This document shows, piece by piece, positions 1-11,668 of a DNA stretch of 64,000 nt. The first letter of the stretch is position 1. Each line of letters opens with the position of its first letter. The notes beneath the pieces were generated by a model. That model saw only the letters and a program-made list of their open reading frames with translations. It searched no databases and had not been told where the DNA came from. The translations under genes and the position numbers were made by a program. The stretch is from Hevea brasiliensis (lineage: Eukaryota > Streptophyta > Magnoliopsida > Malpighiales > Euphorbiaceae), in contig NC_079499.1 in NCBI RefSeq assembly GCF_030052815.1, forward strand, positions 100,970,480 to 101,034,479, in the 5' to 3' direction.

Positions 1-38
1 TGTGTAAAGGTGTAAGAGTGTGCGCACGCGTGTGTGTG

Positions 39-41
<3 letters not shown>

Positions 42-95
<54 letters not shown>
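42..95. repeat. (GA)n microsatellite
   Basis: About 54 bp of nearly pure AG dinucleotides, followed by an imperfect purine tail to about 120 and preceded by a short TG-rich tract. It is a simple sequence repeat with no coding content. Confidence 0.95.
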
Positions 96-101
<6 letters not shown>

Positions 102-1907
102 GGGACAGAAACAGAGAGAATATCTAGCTTGGCAGCTTTTGTATTTGTGATGACTTTTCTGTAGCTCTATGAACTATAAATGTCACGGTATTGATCTAGC
201 GTCAAAACTGAAATTTGAATTTGCAACCACAATGGAAAAAACAACATTGGATAGATAAAAAAAATCATAAAATTAATGTGTATTCATGTCGTATAACAAA
301 CCACAAACCCATTTGGAATTGACGTTAAAACCTATATTTTTGGAAAAAACACCCTTTAGATGTTGGAAAAAAGTAGTTTGACAATAATGATTAACTATTT
401 TGGAGTTCTTCTGGCTAAAATCTAGATTTAATCACAAAGGAAACCAATACCAACAAAACCAATTTCATCACTTAGCAGTTGAATGCAATTGAATGTAGTC
501 AAATGAAAATCAAATTGAAAAATGAACAGAAACTAAATTCCACTATACCCCATTATGGCCTACTTAACAGCATAGGAACAACCACTTAACAGATTTTAAC
601 TCTTATGGAAGTCAAGAAGTTTGTTGTTAGAATACCAATGGGGATTTTGTGGTTCTTGTTCTTATGTATGCATTGTGGATTAACTCACTTCCAGGAAAAT
701 AACAGTAGATTACTTGGGTTTACCAGTTCAAAACCTAGCTGGACCCAAATAGAAAAAAATTCAATTCTAGTACTAACATTTGATTCACAACAATCTATAA
801 GGATCCAAACAGCTTCATTAATTTAAAAATGCATTATTAATTTCATCTCTCTGCAGTTTAACATCCCACTGGCCACAAGGTTTACATGACAAATTGCAAT
901 CTTTTCAAACAAACAGTCAACATCTCCAACATGAATAGCTAATAGTCAGTGTTGCCGCATCTAAAAGCATTTAAGCAAACGCAGAAGCTGTTTTCAGAAA
1001 TTTAAAAAATGCACAAAGATGCCCACAAGCTTCTTTGTATATCACTCACGGCATGCCTCTTCCATACAAACTTCCCTTAAAACTTGTAACCTTTAGTATG
1101 TGTTTTGGTAGAAGGTTAAAAAATTAAGGGTTAAAATGTTACCGTTATAAGTTTTTACCTTAGAGAGAGTAACTATTAATCTAGACCCCAAGGTTAACAT
1201 TTAATTTTGAAAAGTTAATCTATTCTCTTTAAAACATCCAAAGGTAATATTTGCCCCCTTATTAACCTCATACTAAACACCTCCTTAAAGTAAAATTCAC
1301 ACAAATACAGCTCCAAACACATCCACTGAAGGAAAAGTCAGGCCTCCACCCTAAAAAAAATAAAAATAAATAAAAGCGAAGAATATCAGCCTAGGTGGCT
1401 CTATAACTATCTACCGTCAGATTGGGATAAAGATAATTTGCAAAGACTGACGATTGAGGGGAGAGAGAAGGTCCATGCCTCGGAGGCCATCCAACACTGC
1501 CAGCCATTATTGTTCATTTCACCAACATTTGTATAGGTTCAAAACTATCACACAAACCTAAAGCATGAACCAAATATGAATAGCAAAATGAGAGACAAGA
1601 ATCAATGTGCAAAAGCGGACATTTCATAAGCATGTCGTCATTCATTCCATTTGCCAAAAATCAAGTTCAGGCGAGCAACCAGAAAATAAGATATTGCAAA
1701 TTTGAAATTGGTATTCCATCCACCATCAAAGGCTAATACATAACCACAAAATACCTTCTCCACCGTCATTCAAAATCTAACAACACAATGATCAAAACTC
1801 GTTACATCCACAAAAGATCAGTAGCATAATAATTAAAATGGAGAAAAAATGAAATTACCTGCACTGGAATTCGCATATCTAAACAAGAATTCACGGTCCC
1901 ATAAACC
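96..1907. other. AT-rich spacer downstream of TBCC, no gene seen
   Basis: I find no convincing coding sequence. The one open frame near 605-826 has no recognisable domain and no coding bias. The part next to 1907 probably holds the 3' UTR of the minus-strand cofactor C gene. A putative MITE lies at 1097-1284. Confidence 0.6.
1097..1284. mobile_element. putative MITE with imperfect terminal inverted repeats
   Basis: The left end (a TATGTGTTTTGGTAGAAGG-type sequence) and the reverse complement of the right end (a GGTGTTTAGTATGAGG-type sequence) match imperfectly over about 25 bp, and both run into GTTAA. The interior is non-coding and AT-rich. The length, near 190 bp, suits a non-autonomous DNA transposon, perhaps hAT-like. 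I could not define a clean target duplication, so the class is uncertain. Confidence 0.4.
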
Positions 1908-2966
1908 CTAACTCGCTCCACTCATGCTTCCCAAATCCTTGAGCTCAATTACCCCGACCCTCTCACTTTCCGGCAAAACAGACCAATTGGGCGACTGCAC
2001 AGCCCTCAGCCACTTGAAATCGTCCACGTTGCTCCAATTCCCAGTGTCCTCCGCCAAGCCTGCCTTCCTCATATCGTCCTCAATCCCTTCATAGCTCAAA
2101 CAGTAAGGCGCGAATCTAACGCCTTCACAATCCTCAATTATAGGCCTACTCCTCACTCTCAGATAAAAATCACTTCCTTTCGCGTAATGTATCCTTATCT
2201 GATGTGAAGCCAACACAAACACGCAGTTCTCAACTTCCTCAATCAAAATTGAACCCATAACTGGCCCCGTATAAACTCTGCAATTCCTTAATCGATTAAT
2301 GAAAAATGCATTAACGCAACCTATCAACCTCACTTCACATGAATCCAGATCCGATAAGCCAAATTCACCGGTCTCTGAGCTTCTGAAATTTTTTGTTAAT
2401 ATCTCATTTTCTTTGTTTCTAATTCCTGGCAAATCCCTAATTGCAAACGCTGGTTTTGGTACTTCGGGTTTTATGATTTCGGTTTCTTTAGGTTCAGAGA
2501 GTGAAGATTTGCTTGTAGATTTGTTTTTGAAGGAGAATTTCTTCTTGGGGACAAGCTCGGCGTTCAGACTATCGAGAGACTGCTTAAGTTCCGAGACGGC
2601 TTTGAGAGAGGAACGAAGTTCGTAGGAGGGAAGTAAGTAGGAGTTTTCGGCGACAAGTTGTTCAAGAGCCGAAATGGAGGAGGAAATATCGACGAGATGA
2701 GATTTTAGGCGTGTGATATCGGTGGCGGCGAGTTTCGATGATTCGGAAAGTTGGAACTCAATTGAGAGTCTGGAATCGGAGAATTTGGAAAGGAAAGCAG
2801 CGGTGGATTCAGTAGCAGAGGAGGAGGAGGATGATTTGCTGAGGGTTTGATGGCGGTTAGAGAGGCGATCGAGCATTGCTTGGTGCCTTTTTTGAAGGGA
2901 GTGGTCTAGGGGTTTGGTTGGGTTGGAGAGATCTGTTGATGGTGATGTCGCCGTTTCTCCTTCCAT
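1908..2966 (-). CDS. TFCC: tubulin-folding cofactor C (TBCC / PORCINO-like)
   Basis: A single-exon 352-residue protein. Known role: TBCC is the GTPase-activating component of the tubulin-folding cofactor complex, which releases assembly-competent alpha/beta-tubulin dimers in the cytosol. The Arabidopsis orthologue is PORCINO. Visible here: a Ser-rich, helical N-terminal half (about residues 20-135) that resembles the cofactor's coiled-coil region; a basic Lys/Ser linker around 140-165; and a C-terminal C-CAP/TBCC beta-helix domain (about 200-330). That domain carries the repeated Asn/Asp-Cys turns (DSCEV, RNCRVY, ENCVFV, EDCEGV) and the SHQIRIHY segment that holds the family's arginine finger. 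The length is normal for plant TBCC and no intron is needed. The start is the first ATG of the open frame (2964-2966) and gives a MEGET start. No damage was seen. Confidence 0.93.
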   Translation of the reverse strand: MEGETATSPSTDLSNPTKPLDHSLQKRHQAMLDRLSNRHQTLSKSSSSSSATESTAAFLSKFSDSRLSIEFQLSESSKLAATDITRLKSHLVDISSSISALEQLVAENSYLLPSYELRSSLKAVSELKQSLDSLNAELVPKKKFSFKNKSTSKSSLSEPKETEIIKPEVPKPAFAIRDLPGIRNKENEILTKNFRSSETGEFGLSDLDSCEVRLIGCVNAFFINRLRNCRVYTGPVMGSILIEEVENCVFVLASHQIRIHYAKGSDFYLRVRSRPIIEDCEGVRFAPYCLSYEGIEDDMRKAGLAEDTGNWSNVDDFKWLRAVQSPNWSVLPESERVGVIELKDLGSMSGAS

Positions 2967-4719
2967 TGCTGGCTGTTCGTATGACCGCAGCAGTCACCAG
3001 CTGGGCGGGAGCTTATGTGAGGGAATGACAAATCTATCGGGCAAAGGAAGCGTAAAATCCTAAATTACAAATTAGTCCTTAAGTATGTTGAGAATATAGA
3101 TTAATCACTAATATCAATTTAAGTCTGATTAATTAAATTGACCGCTAATTTATTATTTTTTTATTTTAAAATAATTTAATTTTTAAAATTTATCTTTTTA
3201 ACAAAATAATTTCTATATTTATATTTTATATTTAAATAATTATATATTTAATTTTTTTTATAATTATAATTATAATTATTTGAATATAAAAGCTAAAACA
3301 TAGCTAATTAGTTAATAACAAATAAAGTTTGATTAAATTTTTATATTTTTTATATTATAATCTATAATTTTGTAACACAAATTATTTTATTTTTAGTAAA
3401 TAAAAAATCATAAAAATTATTTTAACATGATTTTAATATTTTTATTCAATCTAATTATATGCAAAAATATGTGGAAGCTAGTAAGGCTATGCATAGTTCT
3501 CAAGGTTCTGAATCGAACCAAAGAATCATACCAAACCGATAGAAATTATATCGAATTGAAATTATTTTGATGTTTTGATTCGATTTTAATTCTTCACCCA
3601 GAATCGAATTAAAATCATATCGAAATCAAACTGGAATCGAACTGAAAACTAAACTTGTACATATATTTTTTTTATATTTTTTTCAGATATATTATATATT
3701 TTTAATATAATTATATTAAATTAAATATAATCTAATTTTATATTTTATTTTTATATATTTTAATAATTTTAATTATAAATATATTAAATTACCTTATAAT
3801 TCTTAATTATAAAAATATTATTATACTATATATATTAATTCATAATTATATTTGTATCATATAGTTAAATATTACATAATTAATAAATAATTAAAATGTA
3901 TATTATATGATATTCTTATATTACTATATTATATAGTATACTTAATCTTAAATTATATATGTACATTATAGTTGAAAATTATATGATTTATAATAACTTA
4001 AAGACATATTATATAATATATTATGTATAATTTAAAATTAAAACACTAATCAAATATGATTTTTTTAAGAAAATAATTATATAAATTATTATCGGAACCA
4101 AACTGAAACAAAAAAACGAAAAATCATATCGAATTGAAATCGAAATAATAAGAAACCAAATCAAGAATATATCAAAATTTCAATTCGATTTCATTTTCTA
4201 GACGAACCCTAAATCATATCAAAAATGCACACTGCTGCAAGCTAGGACTCAAATTTTATCAATATATATCTTCTCACCCCCTATAATGGTTAACACAAAA
4301 ATTAAGGTCCTATTTGGTATTGAATTTCAGAGTCTGAAATTACTTTTCTGAATAAAAGTAATATTTTTAATATTGTTGAGAAAAACAGTTTGAAAACTGC
4401 TTTTCTGAATAAAAGCATCATTTTAGATGCTGTTGAAAAAAACAGTTTTGTTATTTTAGTATTTTTATAATTAAAACTGATTAAATTTAATTTTTAATTA
4501 TTTTTTAACACTTTCTGACTAGTATATTTAAAAAAGTGATTTTCTCAACGACAGTAGTAGTTTCAACAGCCAAACATACCCTAATCAATGATCTAAGAAG
4601 CAGTCACGTTATGAAACTCCAATATGTCCATTGAGATATGCATATGGCTTATGCAGATTTCTCAGTTTCTGCAGCTGCCTCTTCCTCTTGCCACTTCTTC
4701 AAAGATGGAGGTGGCTTAA
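2967..4719. other. TBCC upstream region and AT-rich spacer
   Basis: The TBCC promoter and 5' UTR should lie just right of 2966. Beyond about 3060 the sequence becomes very AT-rich. From 3500 to 3660 and 4085 to 4205 it contains many degenerate GAATCGAA / GAATTGAAATCGAA motifs on both strands, typical of an old unidentified plant repeat. No gene is visible. A putative MITE lies at 4301-4585. Confidence 0.6.
4301..4585. mobile_element. putative MITE with internal duplication
   Basis: The left end ATTAAGGTCCTATTTGG pairs imperfectly with the reverse complement of the right end (ATTAGGGTATGTTTGG), giving terminal inverted repeats of about 16 bp around 285 bp of non-coding DNA. Inside, two adjacent copies of a segment of about 50 bp (each with CTTTTCTGAATAAAAG, then a GTTGA(G/A)AAAAACAGTTT-like end) lie around 4345-4450. 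This fits a non-autonomous hAT-type element. The class is inferred from the ends. Confidence 0.45.
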
Positions 4720-4724
4720 CAACA

Positions 4725-6671
4725 TGTCACGACCCAAAATTCTGAATCGTGACCGGCGCATAATTTAAGTATTCTTAAATTATGCAAGTTTTATCAGAGT
4801 ATCTTGAATGAATATATTGTCACTTACTAATCCCAAAAATAGACAAAATCCAAATAAATAAAATGCTGAATAAATATCATAAATATCCCATAGGTAAACT
4901 GCGGAGTCTTTACAGATTTCAATAAAAACTTAAACTGTTCAATAAACTAAACTAATTATTAGCCCGAGAAAACATGAATTCGGGTATACCATGAGAACAA
5001 ATCAAAGTTGTCCCTCTTCAGAAAATGGACTGAATATTTAGATCAGCTGCAGAATTCTACCGATTTGAAACAGATAACAGACAGAGAAAACGTGGTTTGA
5101 GCTAAATGCTCAATGAATGATAATTATAGCACACAACAGAATAGGAACAGGCAGACGCTTGATTAATTTCACAATAATTTTTTCTATTCAATAAAATCAT
5201 GCTCATGCTGTCAAAAATCATTAATAAAATAACTTCATAAAAACATAAATATAAAAGAAATTCATTCCATAAAAATTTTATGGTACAGTGCACCAGGGTG
5301 ATGATACCCCACATCACCAAAGGCCAGATGGTAAGCACGCTACCAGATATCAGATACCTTCCTCCTCCTTCACAGATATCAATGCATATGATACTAATGC
5401 AAACCATAAACTGCAATGATGCATGACTCGACAATGCAACCTAATACCGTGATAGTCCATACGGCGGGGCCAGATAACAGAAACAGATACTGGGCACAGG
5501 TACCAATTCAAAATAGAAAATCAATTTGTACAAATCAATCAAAATCAATAAAAATTTTCAGATAGCAAATAATAACTGATAGCATAATTTCAATAGTGTA
5601 TTTCAATAGTTTCAGAGAGTCAATAAAATCAAATCAATCTCAAATCAATTCAGTAACACATCGGTAAATTTTATAGTCAAATATCAATTAATATAAATAC
5701 ATTAAAGGCCTGTTCCCAGAATTCTAATGGGTCTAATGCAGAGATAATTGACAAAATTAATTATTTAATCAAAATCGAAATAGAATTCAATAATAAAACA
5801 AAACTTCAGGAAATCACATGTAAAATAATTATTGAAATATTGATTTAAAATTTCATTTAATAACAAACTTAATGCTAAGAAATTTTAAAAGGGAGTAAAA
5901 CGGTGTCATGTACTATAATTACCACTCACCTGGAACTTCCAAGACAATAGTTATTTTCAATGGAAGAGAGACAATTTCAACTGACTGATTGAATATTTGA
6001 ATCTCCTACATACCCAAAATATAAAAGAAAAATATTAAATAATAATAAAATAAAATAACTTATATATATATATATATATAATCTAAATTTAAAGATATCG
6101 TCTCACAGTAATTATGATCAACCAAATTCAGTACCGATAGTCAAAGAGAAGAAAAATAAATTTATAGAGTAGTTGTAACGGTTTAAGGAGAGAAAATAAA
6201 ATCAAATTCACCTGTTATTGAACGAAGAACGAGAATTTTTATTTTAAAAACATAATCAAAGGTGATTAATTGAAAAATAAAAATTTAGGAATTATCTGTG
6301 CACATCAGATTATTTATATATATACATATAACAATAAAGAAAAGATTATGAAAATACCTGTTGAGAGTATTTGGTAGGAAAAGGAGGTGACAAACAGGTT
6401 TTGAGAGCAAAGTTTAGCAGAAGAGATGATTAGGGTATATATATATTTCAAGAGTCCTATTAGGTGTAGAATGGGATAAGAGTTATTATTGAACTGGGTT
6501 GTTCAGATTGCAGATATATATTAAGTTTCAAAAATAATATATATATATATCTAAAAATAAATAAGTAGACCATCTAATAAAAAATATATATTTTTTTATA
6601 AATATATTAAATTATTGTTAGCTAATTAAAATAAAATAATAATAAATAATAAATGTATATGGATTTTCACA
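4725..6671 (-). repeat. gypsy-1 3' LTR (left copy)
   Basis: It reads TGTGAAAATCC... to ...GGTCGTGACA on the element's strand, with canonical TG...CA ends. It matches 11669-13593 along its length apart from point changes, a shorter TA microsatellite and a divergent patch near 5450-5500. It abuts the polypurine tract at 6672. Small open frames inside it are not genes. Confidence 0.95.
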
Positions 6672-6684
6672 TACTTTCCCCCTT
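6672..6684 (-). promoter_or_regulatory. gypsy-1 polypurine tract
   Basis: The minus strand reads AAGGGGGAAAGTA directly before the 3' LTR, in the standard position for the plus-strand cDNA primer. Confidence 0.88.
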
Positions 6685-6722
6685 AAAAAAAATTCGGTCC
6701 CCGAATTTGAATAGACAAAATT

Positions 6723-9700
6723 CTAACCTGAAGAATCAAATAAGTGAGAATATTTGGCTCACATTTCAGATTCTGCCTCCTATGTGGCCTCACTACTTGA
6801 GTGATTATGCCACAAGACTTTGACCAAAGCCACTTCCTTAGACCGGAGTTTCCTAATTTGTCGATCTAAAATCTTTACTGGTTGTTCCTCATATGACATA
6901 TCATCCCTAAATTGCATGGTTTGAGGTTGTAAAACATGAGATGGATCTGGTACATACTTTCTAAGCATAGAAATATGGAAAACTGGATGTACATGTGCAA
7001 AACCAGATGGAAGGGCTAAACGGTAAGCAACTGCTCCAATTCTCTCCAAAATTTCAAATGGACCAACAAAACGAGGGCTAAGCTTCCCTTTCTTCCCAAA
7101 CCTCATGATTCCTTTCATAGGGAAAACTCTCAGAAATACATGATCACCAATCATAAATTCTACATCTTTACGCTTAGGGTCAGCATAACTTCTCTGTCGA
7201 CTTTGAGTAGTCAAAAGTCGATCACGAATTAGTCGAACCTTCTCTGAAGTTAATTGTATCAACTCTGGTCTAGTAAGCCTTCTTTCTCCAACTTCATCCC
7301 AACAAACCAGTGACCTACACTTTCGACCATATAATGCCTCATATGGAGCCATCTCTATACTCGCCTGATAACTGTTATTATAAGCAAACTATACTAAAGG
7401 CAAATGATGATCCCAACAGCCACCAAAATCCATAACGCATGCACGAAGCATGTCCTCTAATATCTGTATGGTCCTTTCTGACTGTCCATCCGTCTAAGCG
7501 TGAAAAGCAGTACTAAAGTCTACTCGTGTTCCTAAAGCTTATTGGAATTTCTTCCAAAATCGAGAAGTAAACTGAGTACCACCATCAGAGACAATGGAAA
7601 CTGGAACTCCATGAAGACTAACAATCTTGTTTATATACAACTGTGCAAGTTTAGCAAAGTCATATGTAGTCTTCACAGGAAGGAAATGAGCAGATTTTGT
7701 TAATCTGTCCACTATCACCCATATTGCATTGTAACCACCTCGTGTACTAGGTAAACCCACAACAAAGTCCATGGCAATATGCTCCCACTTCCACTCGGGA
7801 ATAGGCAATGGCTGAAGTAACCCAGATGGTCTCTGATGTTTTGCCTTAACCTGCTGACAAGTCAAACATTTAGCAACAAAGTCTGCAATATCTTTCTTCA
7901 TGCCACCCCACCAATAATGCTCCCTTAAATCACTGTACATCTTAGTTGAACCTAAGTGTACTGTGTAAGCAGAATGGTGTGCCTCCTCCATGATTTCTCT
8001 TCTCAACTCATCAACATTGGGGACACAAAGTCTAGTGCCATAATGAAGAACTCCATCATCATTCAACATGAATCCTTGAGCTTGGCCTTGATGAATATTA
8101 TCTATAATCTCACACAGCTGAGAATTCCTCTTTTGAGCCACCTTAATTCGATCAATCAAGATAGGCCTAACTCGAAAATGTGCTAAGAATGATCTAGTTA
8201 TGATTTCAAACTCTAATCCCTGATCTAGCAACTCATGTAATTCACCAATCAAAGGCCTCATCTTGGTAGATATATGGGCTAAACTACCAGAAGACTTCCT
8301 GCTTAGAGCATCAGCCACCACATTAGCTTTTCCAGGGTGATACTGTATGGTGCAATCATAATCCTTCAGCAATTCTACCCATCTCCTTTGCCTAAGATTA
8401 AGTTCATGTTGGTCAAATATGTATTTGAGACTTTTGTGGTCAGTGAAAATTTCACAAGTCTCACCATACAGATAGTGCCTCCAGATTTTCAAAGAAAAAA
8501 TTACTGCAGCCATTTCCAAATCATGAGTTGGATAATTCTGCTCGTGCCTTTTCAACTGACGAGAAGCATATGCAATAACCCGTCCATGCTGCATCAAAAC
8601 ACATCCTAAACCAATCCTAGAAGCATCACAATATACTACATAACCCCCTGATCCAGATGGAAGGGCTAACATCTTTGTCAGAGTTAAACGAGTCTTAAGC
8701 TCCTGAAAACTTTTTTCACAAGCCTCAGACCACTGAAATTTCATATTCTTCTGTGTCAACTTAGTTAAAGGTGCTGCAATACGAGAGAAGTCTTGAACAA
8801 ACCGTCTATAATACCATGCTAAACCCAAGAAACTACGAATCTCTGACACAGTTGTGGGTCTAGGCCAATGAAGCACTGCCTCAACTTTCTTCTTATCAAT
8901 GCACACCCCATCCTTAGATACTGTATGGCCTAGGAAGGCCACACTATCTAGCCAAAACTCACATTTTGAGAACTTGGCATATAGCTTGTGTTCTCGTAAG
9001 GTCTGAAGGACAATTCTCAAATGCTACTCATGCTCCTCCTTACTCTTTGAGTACACTAGAATGTCATCGATGAACACTATAACAAATTGATCTAAGAAAG
9101 GCTTGAAAACTCTGTTCATGAGATCCATAAAAGCGGCCAAAGCATTGGTAAGACCAAAAGACATTACAAGAAATTCATAGTGTCCATACCTAGTCCTAAA
9201 GGCTGTCTTGAGTATGTCTTCTTTCTTGACCCTCAATTGATGATACCCAGATCGAAGATCAATCTTGGAAAAATACTTTGCACCTTGAAGTTGGTCAAAC
9301 AGGTCATCTATGCGTGGAAGAGGATACTTATTACGCACAGTTACCTTATTCAATTGCCTATAATCAATGCACATTCTCAAAGACCCATCATTCTTTCGTA
9401 CAAATAACACAGGAGCACCCCATGGAGAAACACTAGGGCTAATAAATCCCTTATCTAGTAGGTCCTGTAGTTGCTCCTTCAACTCCTTAAGTTCTGCGGG
9501 TGCCTTACGATAAGGTGGCATAGATATGGGCTCAGTTCCAGGAACTAAGTCTATGCCAAACTCTACCTCTCGCTCCGGGGGTAAACCTGATAAATCTTCT
9601 GGAAACACATCAGGAAAGTCCTTAACCACTGCAACATTATCCAAACCTGCACCTTCTACCTGAACATCTCTAACATAAACTAGATACCCTTTACACCTCT

Positions 9701-10151
9701 TTCGCAATAATCGTCTAGCACTCACTACAGAGATAAGATTCCTAGAGGCCATACTGTGATCTCCTTGAAATTGAAATTCTGCCTCCCCAGGAATTTTAAA
9801 GAGTACAACTTTATTATGACTATCCAATGAAACGTGATAAGTGGCTAACCAATCCATGCCTAAAATCACATCAAACTCAAACATATCCAAAGAAACAAGA
9901 TCTACAGCTAATTCCCTATCTCCAATGTGAACTATACATCCCTTATACACCATATCAGTGTCTATTGCATCCCCCATAGGTGTTGATACAGATAAAGGAT
10001 ATTCTAACAAAGTAGGTGGTGTACTAAATCTCATGGAAAAGTATGGAGAAACAAAGGAGTGACTGGAACCAGGATCAAACAGTACTCTAGCATCAAATGA
10101 GCAAATAGGAAGTGTACCTGTCACTACTGCATTAGATGCTTGAGCATCCTA
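6723..10151 (-). pseudogene. gypsy-1 pol: protease, RT, RNase H, integrase (broken)
   Basis: The domains are collinear in one frame but interrupted. The aspartic protease has [13 protein letters not shown] followed by [10 protein letters not shown] shows [11 protein letters not shown] and the catalytic [10 protein letters not shown]. RNase H has [15 protein letters not shown] and TDHKSLKY. Integrase has a zinc finger (HHSAYTVH...CLTC) and a core with [18 protein letters not shown] and [13 protein letters not shown]. The tail is chromodomain-like (LVKVLWHNHSSSEAT). Nonsense codons lie at 10149-10151, 9024-9026, 7539-7541, 7494-7496, 7394-7396, 6780-6782 and 6759-6761. Most correspond to Gln, Trp or Arg codons changed by a single transition. 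RT also shows [10 protein letters not shown] where the family has [10 protein letters not shown]. Confidence 0.9.
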
Positions 10152-10156
10152 CTGAG

Positions 10157-11498
10157 TCAAAGCAAAAACTCTAGCTTGACCTCTACCACCAGATGTCTGT
10201 CCCTGAGTTTGAGCAAATCCTCTACCACCAGAACCTCTACCACCCTGTCCACGACCACCAAAACCCTGATTTCTACCACTATACTGTGAAACTGGTTGAA
10301 CCTGAGAGGGAGCAGAATGTGTTGCTTGATCAGAGTAGGACAGTCCTGTCTATGGTGTCCCAGCTGTCCACAACCAAAGCATGCTCCAGTGACCCAATGA
10401 CAAGTGCCCTTATGTGGCTTACCACAATATGACAAAGAGTGGTAATAGGCTCAGTGCTAATCTAGTTATACCGAGCATTCCCTGCATGTGTCCTCTGCTC
10501 ACGTCCCTGACCAACTCCAGATTGATGTGCCCTATTGCCAATCAGTGGCGAGAACCCTGTTTATTATCCTGATAAGAACCCTGATGACTCTGTCCTCTGT
10601 TAAATTGATTACCTTGACTATCTTTCTTAAATCGCTTGCACTGCTCATGAGCCCAACGTTTATCATCATACATCTACATCTGTCTAGCCCGATCAACCAC
10701 CTCCTCATATTTAGGTAGTCGTAAAGGAGCTACACGATCAATTAGCCTGTCTCGTAAGCCCCTTTCAAACCTGCGAGCCTTCTTCTTCTCATTTGGAATC
10801 AAGTGTTTACCAAAACGGGATAATTTGGTAAACTTCATCTCATACTCTGTAACTGTCATTTTACCTTGCTTCAAGGTTTCAAACTCCAAAGCCTTAGCCT
10901 CTTGAACACTAGGAGGGAGAAATCGCTCTAAGAAGAGAGAGTGAAACTCAGGCCAGAGGATAGAACCTTCGAGTCGCCCATTCTTCTTAGAGATATACCA
11001 CTCACGAGTAACTCCCTTAAGCTGATTTCCTACCAACATCACCATCCTAGCACTACTGCAACCCATAGTGTCATAACATCTCTCCATGTCATCTAGAAAA
11101 TCTAAGGGATCAGCTAATGCATCCTCTCCAGTGAACTCCTTTGGTTTTAGCTTGAGAAAATCTGTAGAGTCAAGGAATCGAGCCCTATCCTGAGCTGATG
11201 CTGAAGTAGAGCCAACCACTGGTTGTTGTGGTTGAGTTGTAAGGTACTCAGATACAGTATTAACAGCACGATTCACTGCATGCAATCCCACTACCAGATC
11301 TACCACAGTAACTTGACCAGCCCTAGGTGCTTGAGCTGCAGTAGCTAATTGGAATGGTTGTGCCCCAGTCTTAGCCATAGGCATCTGTTCAGATGTCTGA
11401 TTAATAGTTTGAGGTGGTACCTCCCCTATTGGATCAAGGTTTGCACCATTAAGACCCTTGGCCTTAGTTCTCCTCTTACGTCTAATAGACCCAGGCAC
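10157..11498 (-). pseudogene. gypsy-1 gag (broken)
   Basis: The capsid part (11498-10674) has a Retrotrans_gag-type region with the DPLDFLDDMERCY segment, a WPEFHSLFLERFLP helix and an ERGLRDRL segment. A stop follows at 10674-10676. Beyond it the frame is lost between about 10440 and 10670 through several stops and shifts. A zinc knuckle (CFGCGQLGHHRQDC) is still readable at about 10360-10390, followed by a Gly/Arg-rich linker read in a shifted frame. Gag packages element RNA in virus-like particles. This copy cannot do so. Confidence 0.85.
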
Positions 11499-11652
11499 CT
11501 ATTCATTTTAATAAACAAGCATTAAATTTGAAAATGTGAGCCAAATTAAGACAGGCGAAAAAGTACGAAGGACACAGATATCTGAAGCAATGATAAACTG
11601 AAAAGACGTTAAGGATCCTATGCTCCACAAGTTTATTAGACCTCAACTAGGT

Positions 11653-11664
11653 GCTCTGATACCA
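11653..11664 (-). promoter_or_regulatory. gypsy-1 primer binding site (tRNA-iMet)
   Basis: The minus strand reads TGGTATCAGAGC, the classic complement of the 3' end of plant initiator-Met tRNA. It lies four bases inside the 5' LTR. This site primes minus-strand cDNA synthesis. Confidence 0.93.
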
Positions 11665-11668
11665 ACTT

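Noticed and set aside
605..826. 73-codon open frame on the plus strand
   Set aside because: No domain, no homology that I recognise and no splice context; likely chance in AT-rich spacer.
2299..2625. 108-codon plus-strand frame
   Set aside because: Antisense shadow of the TBCC gene.
5102..5434. 110-codon frame, with a related one at 12046-12264
   Set aside because: Both lie in the gypsy-1 LTR pair and are duplicated only because the LTR is. The two copies differ in length and have no domain.
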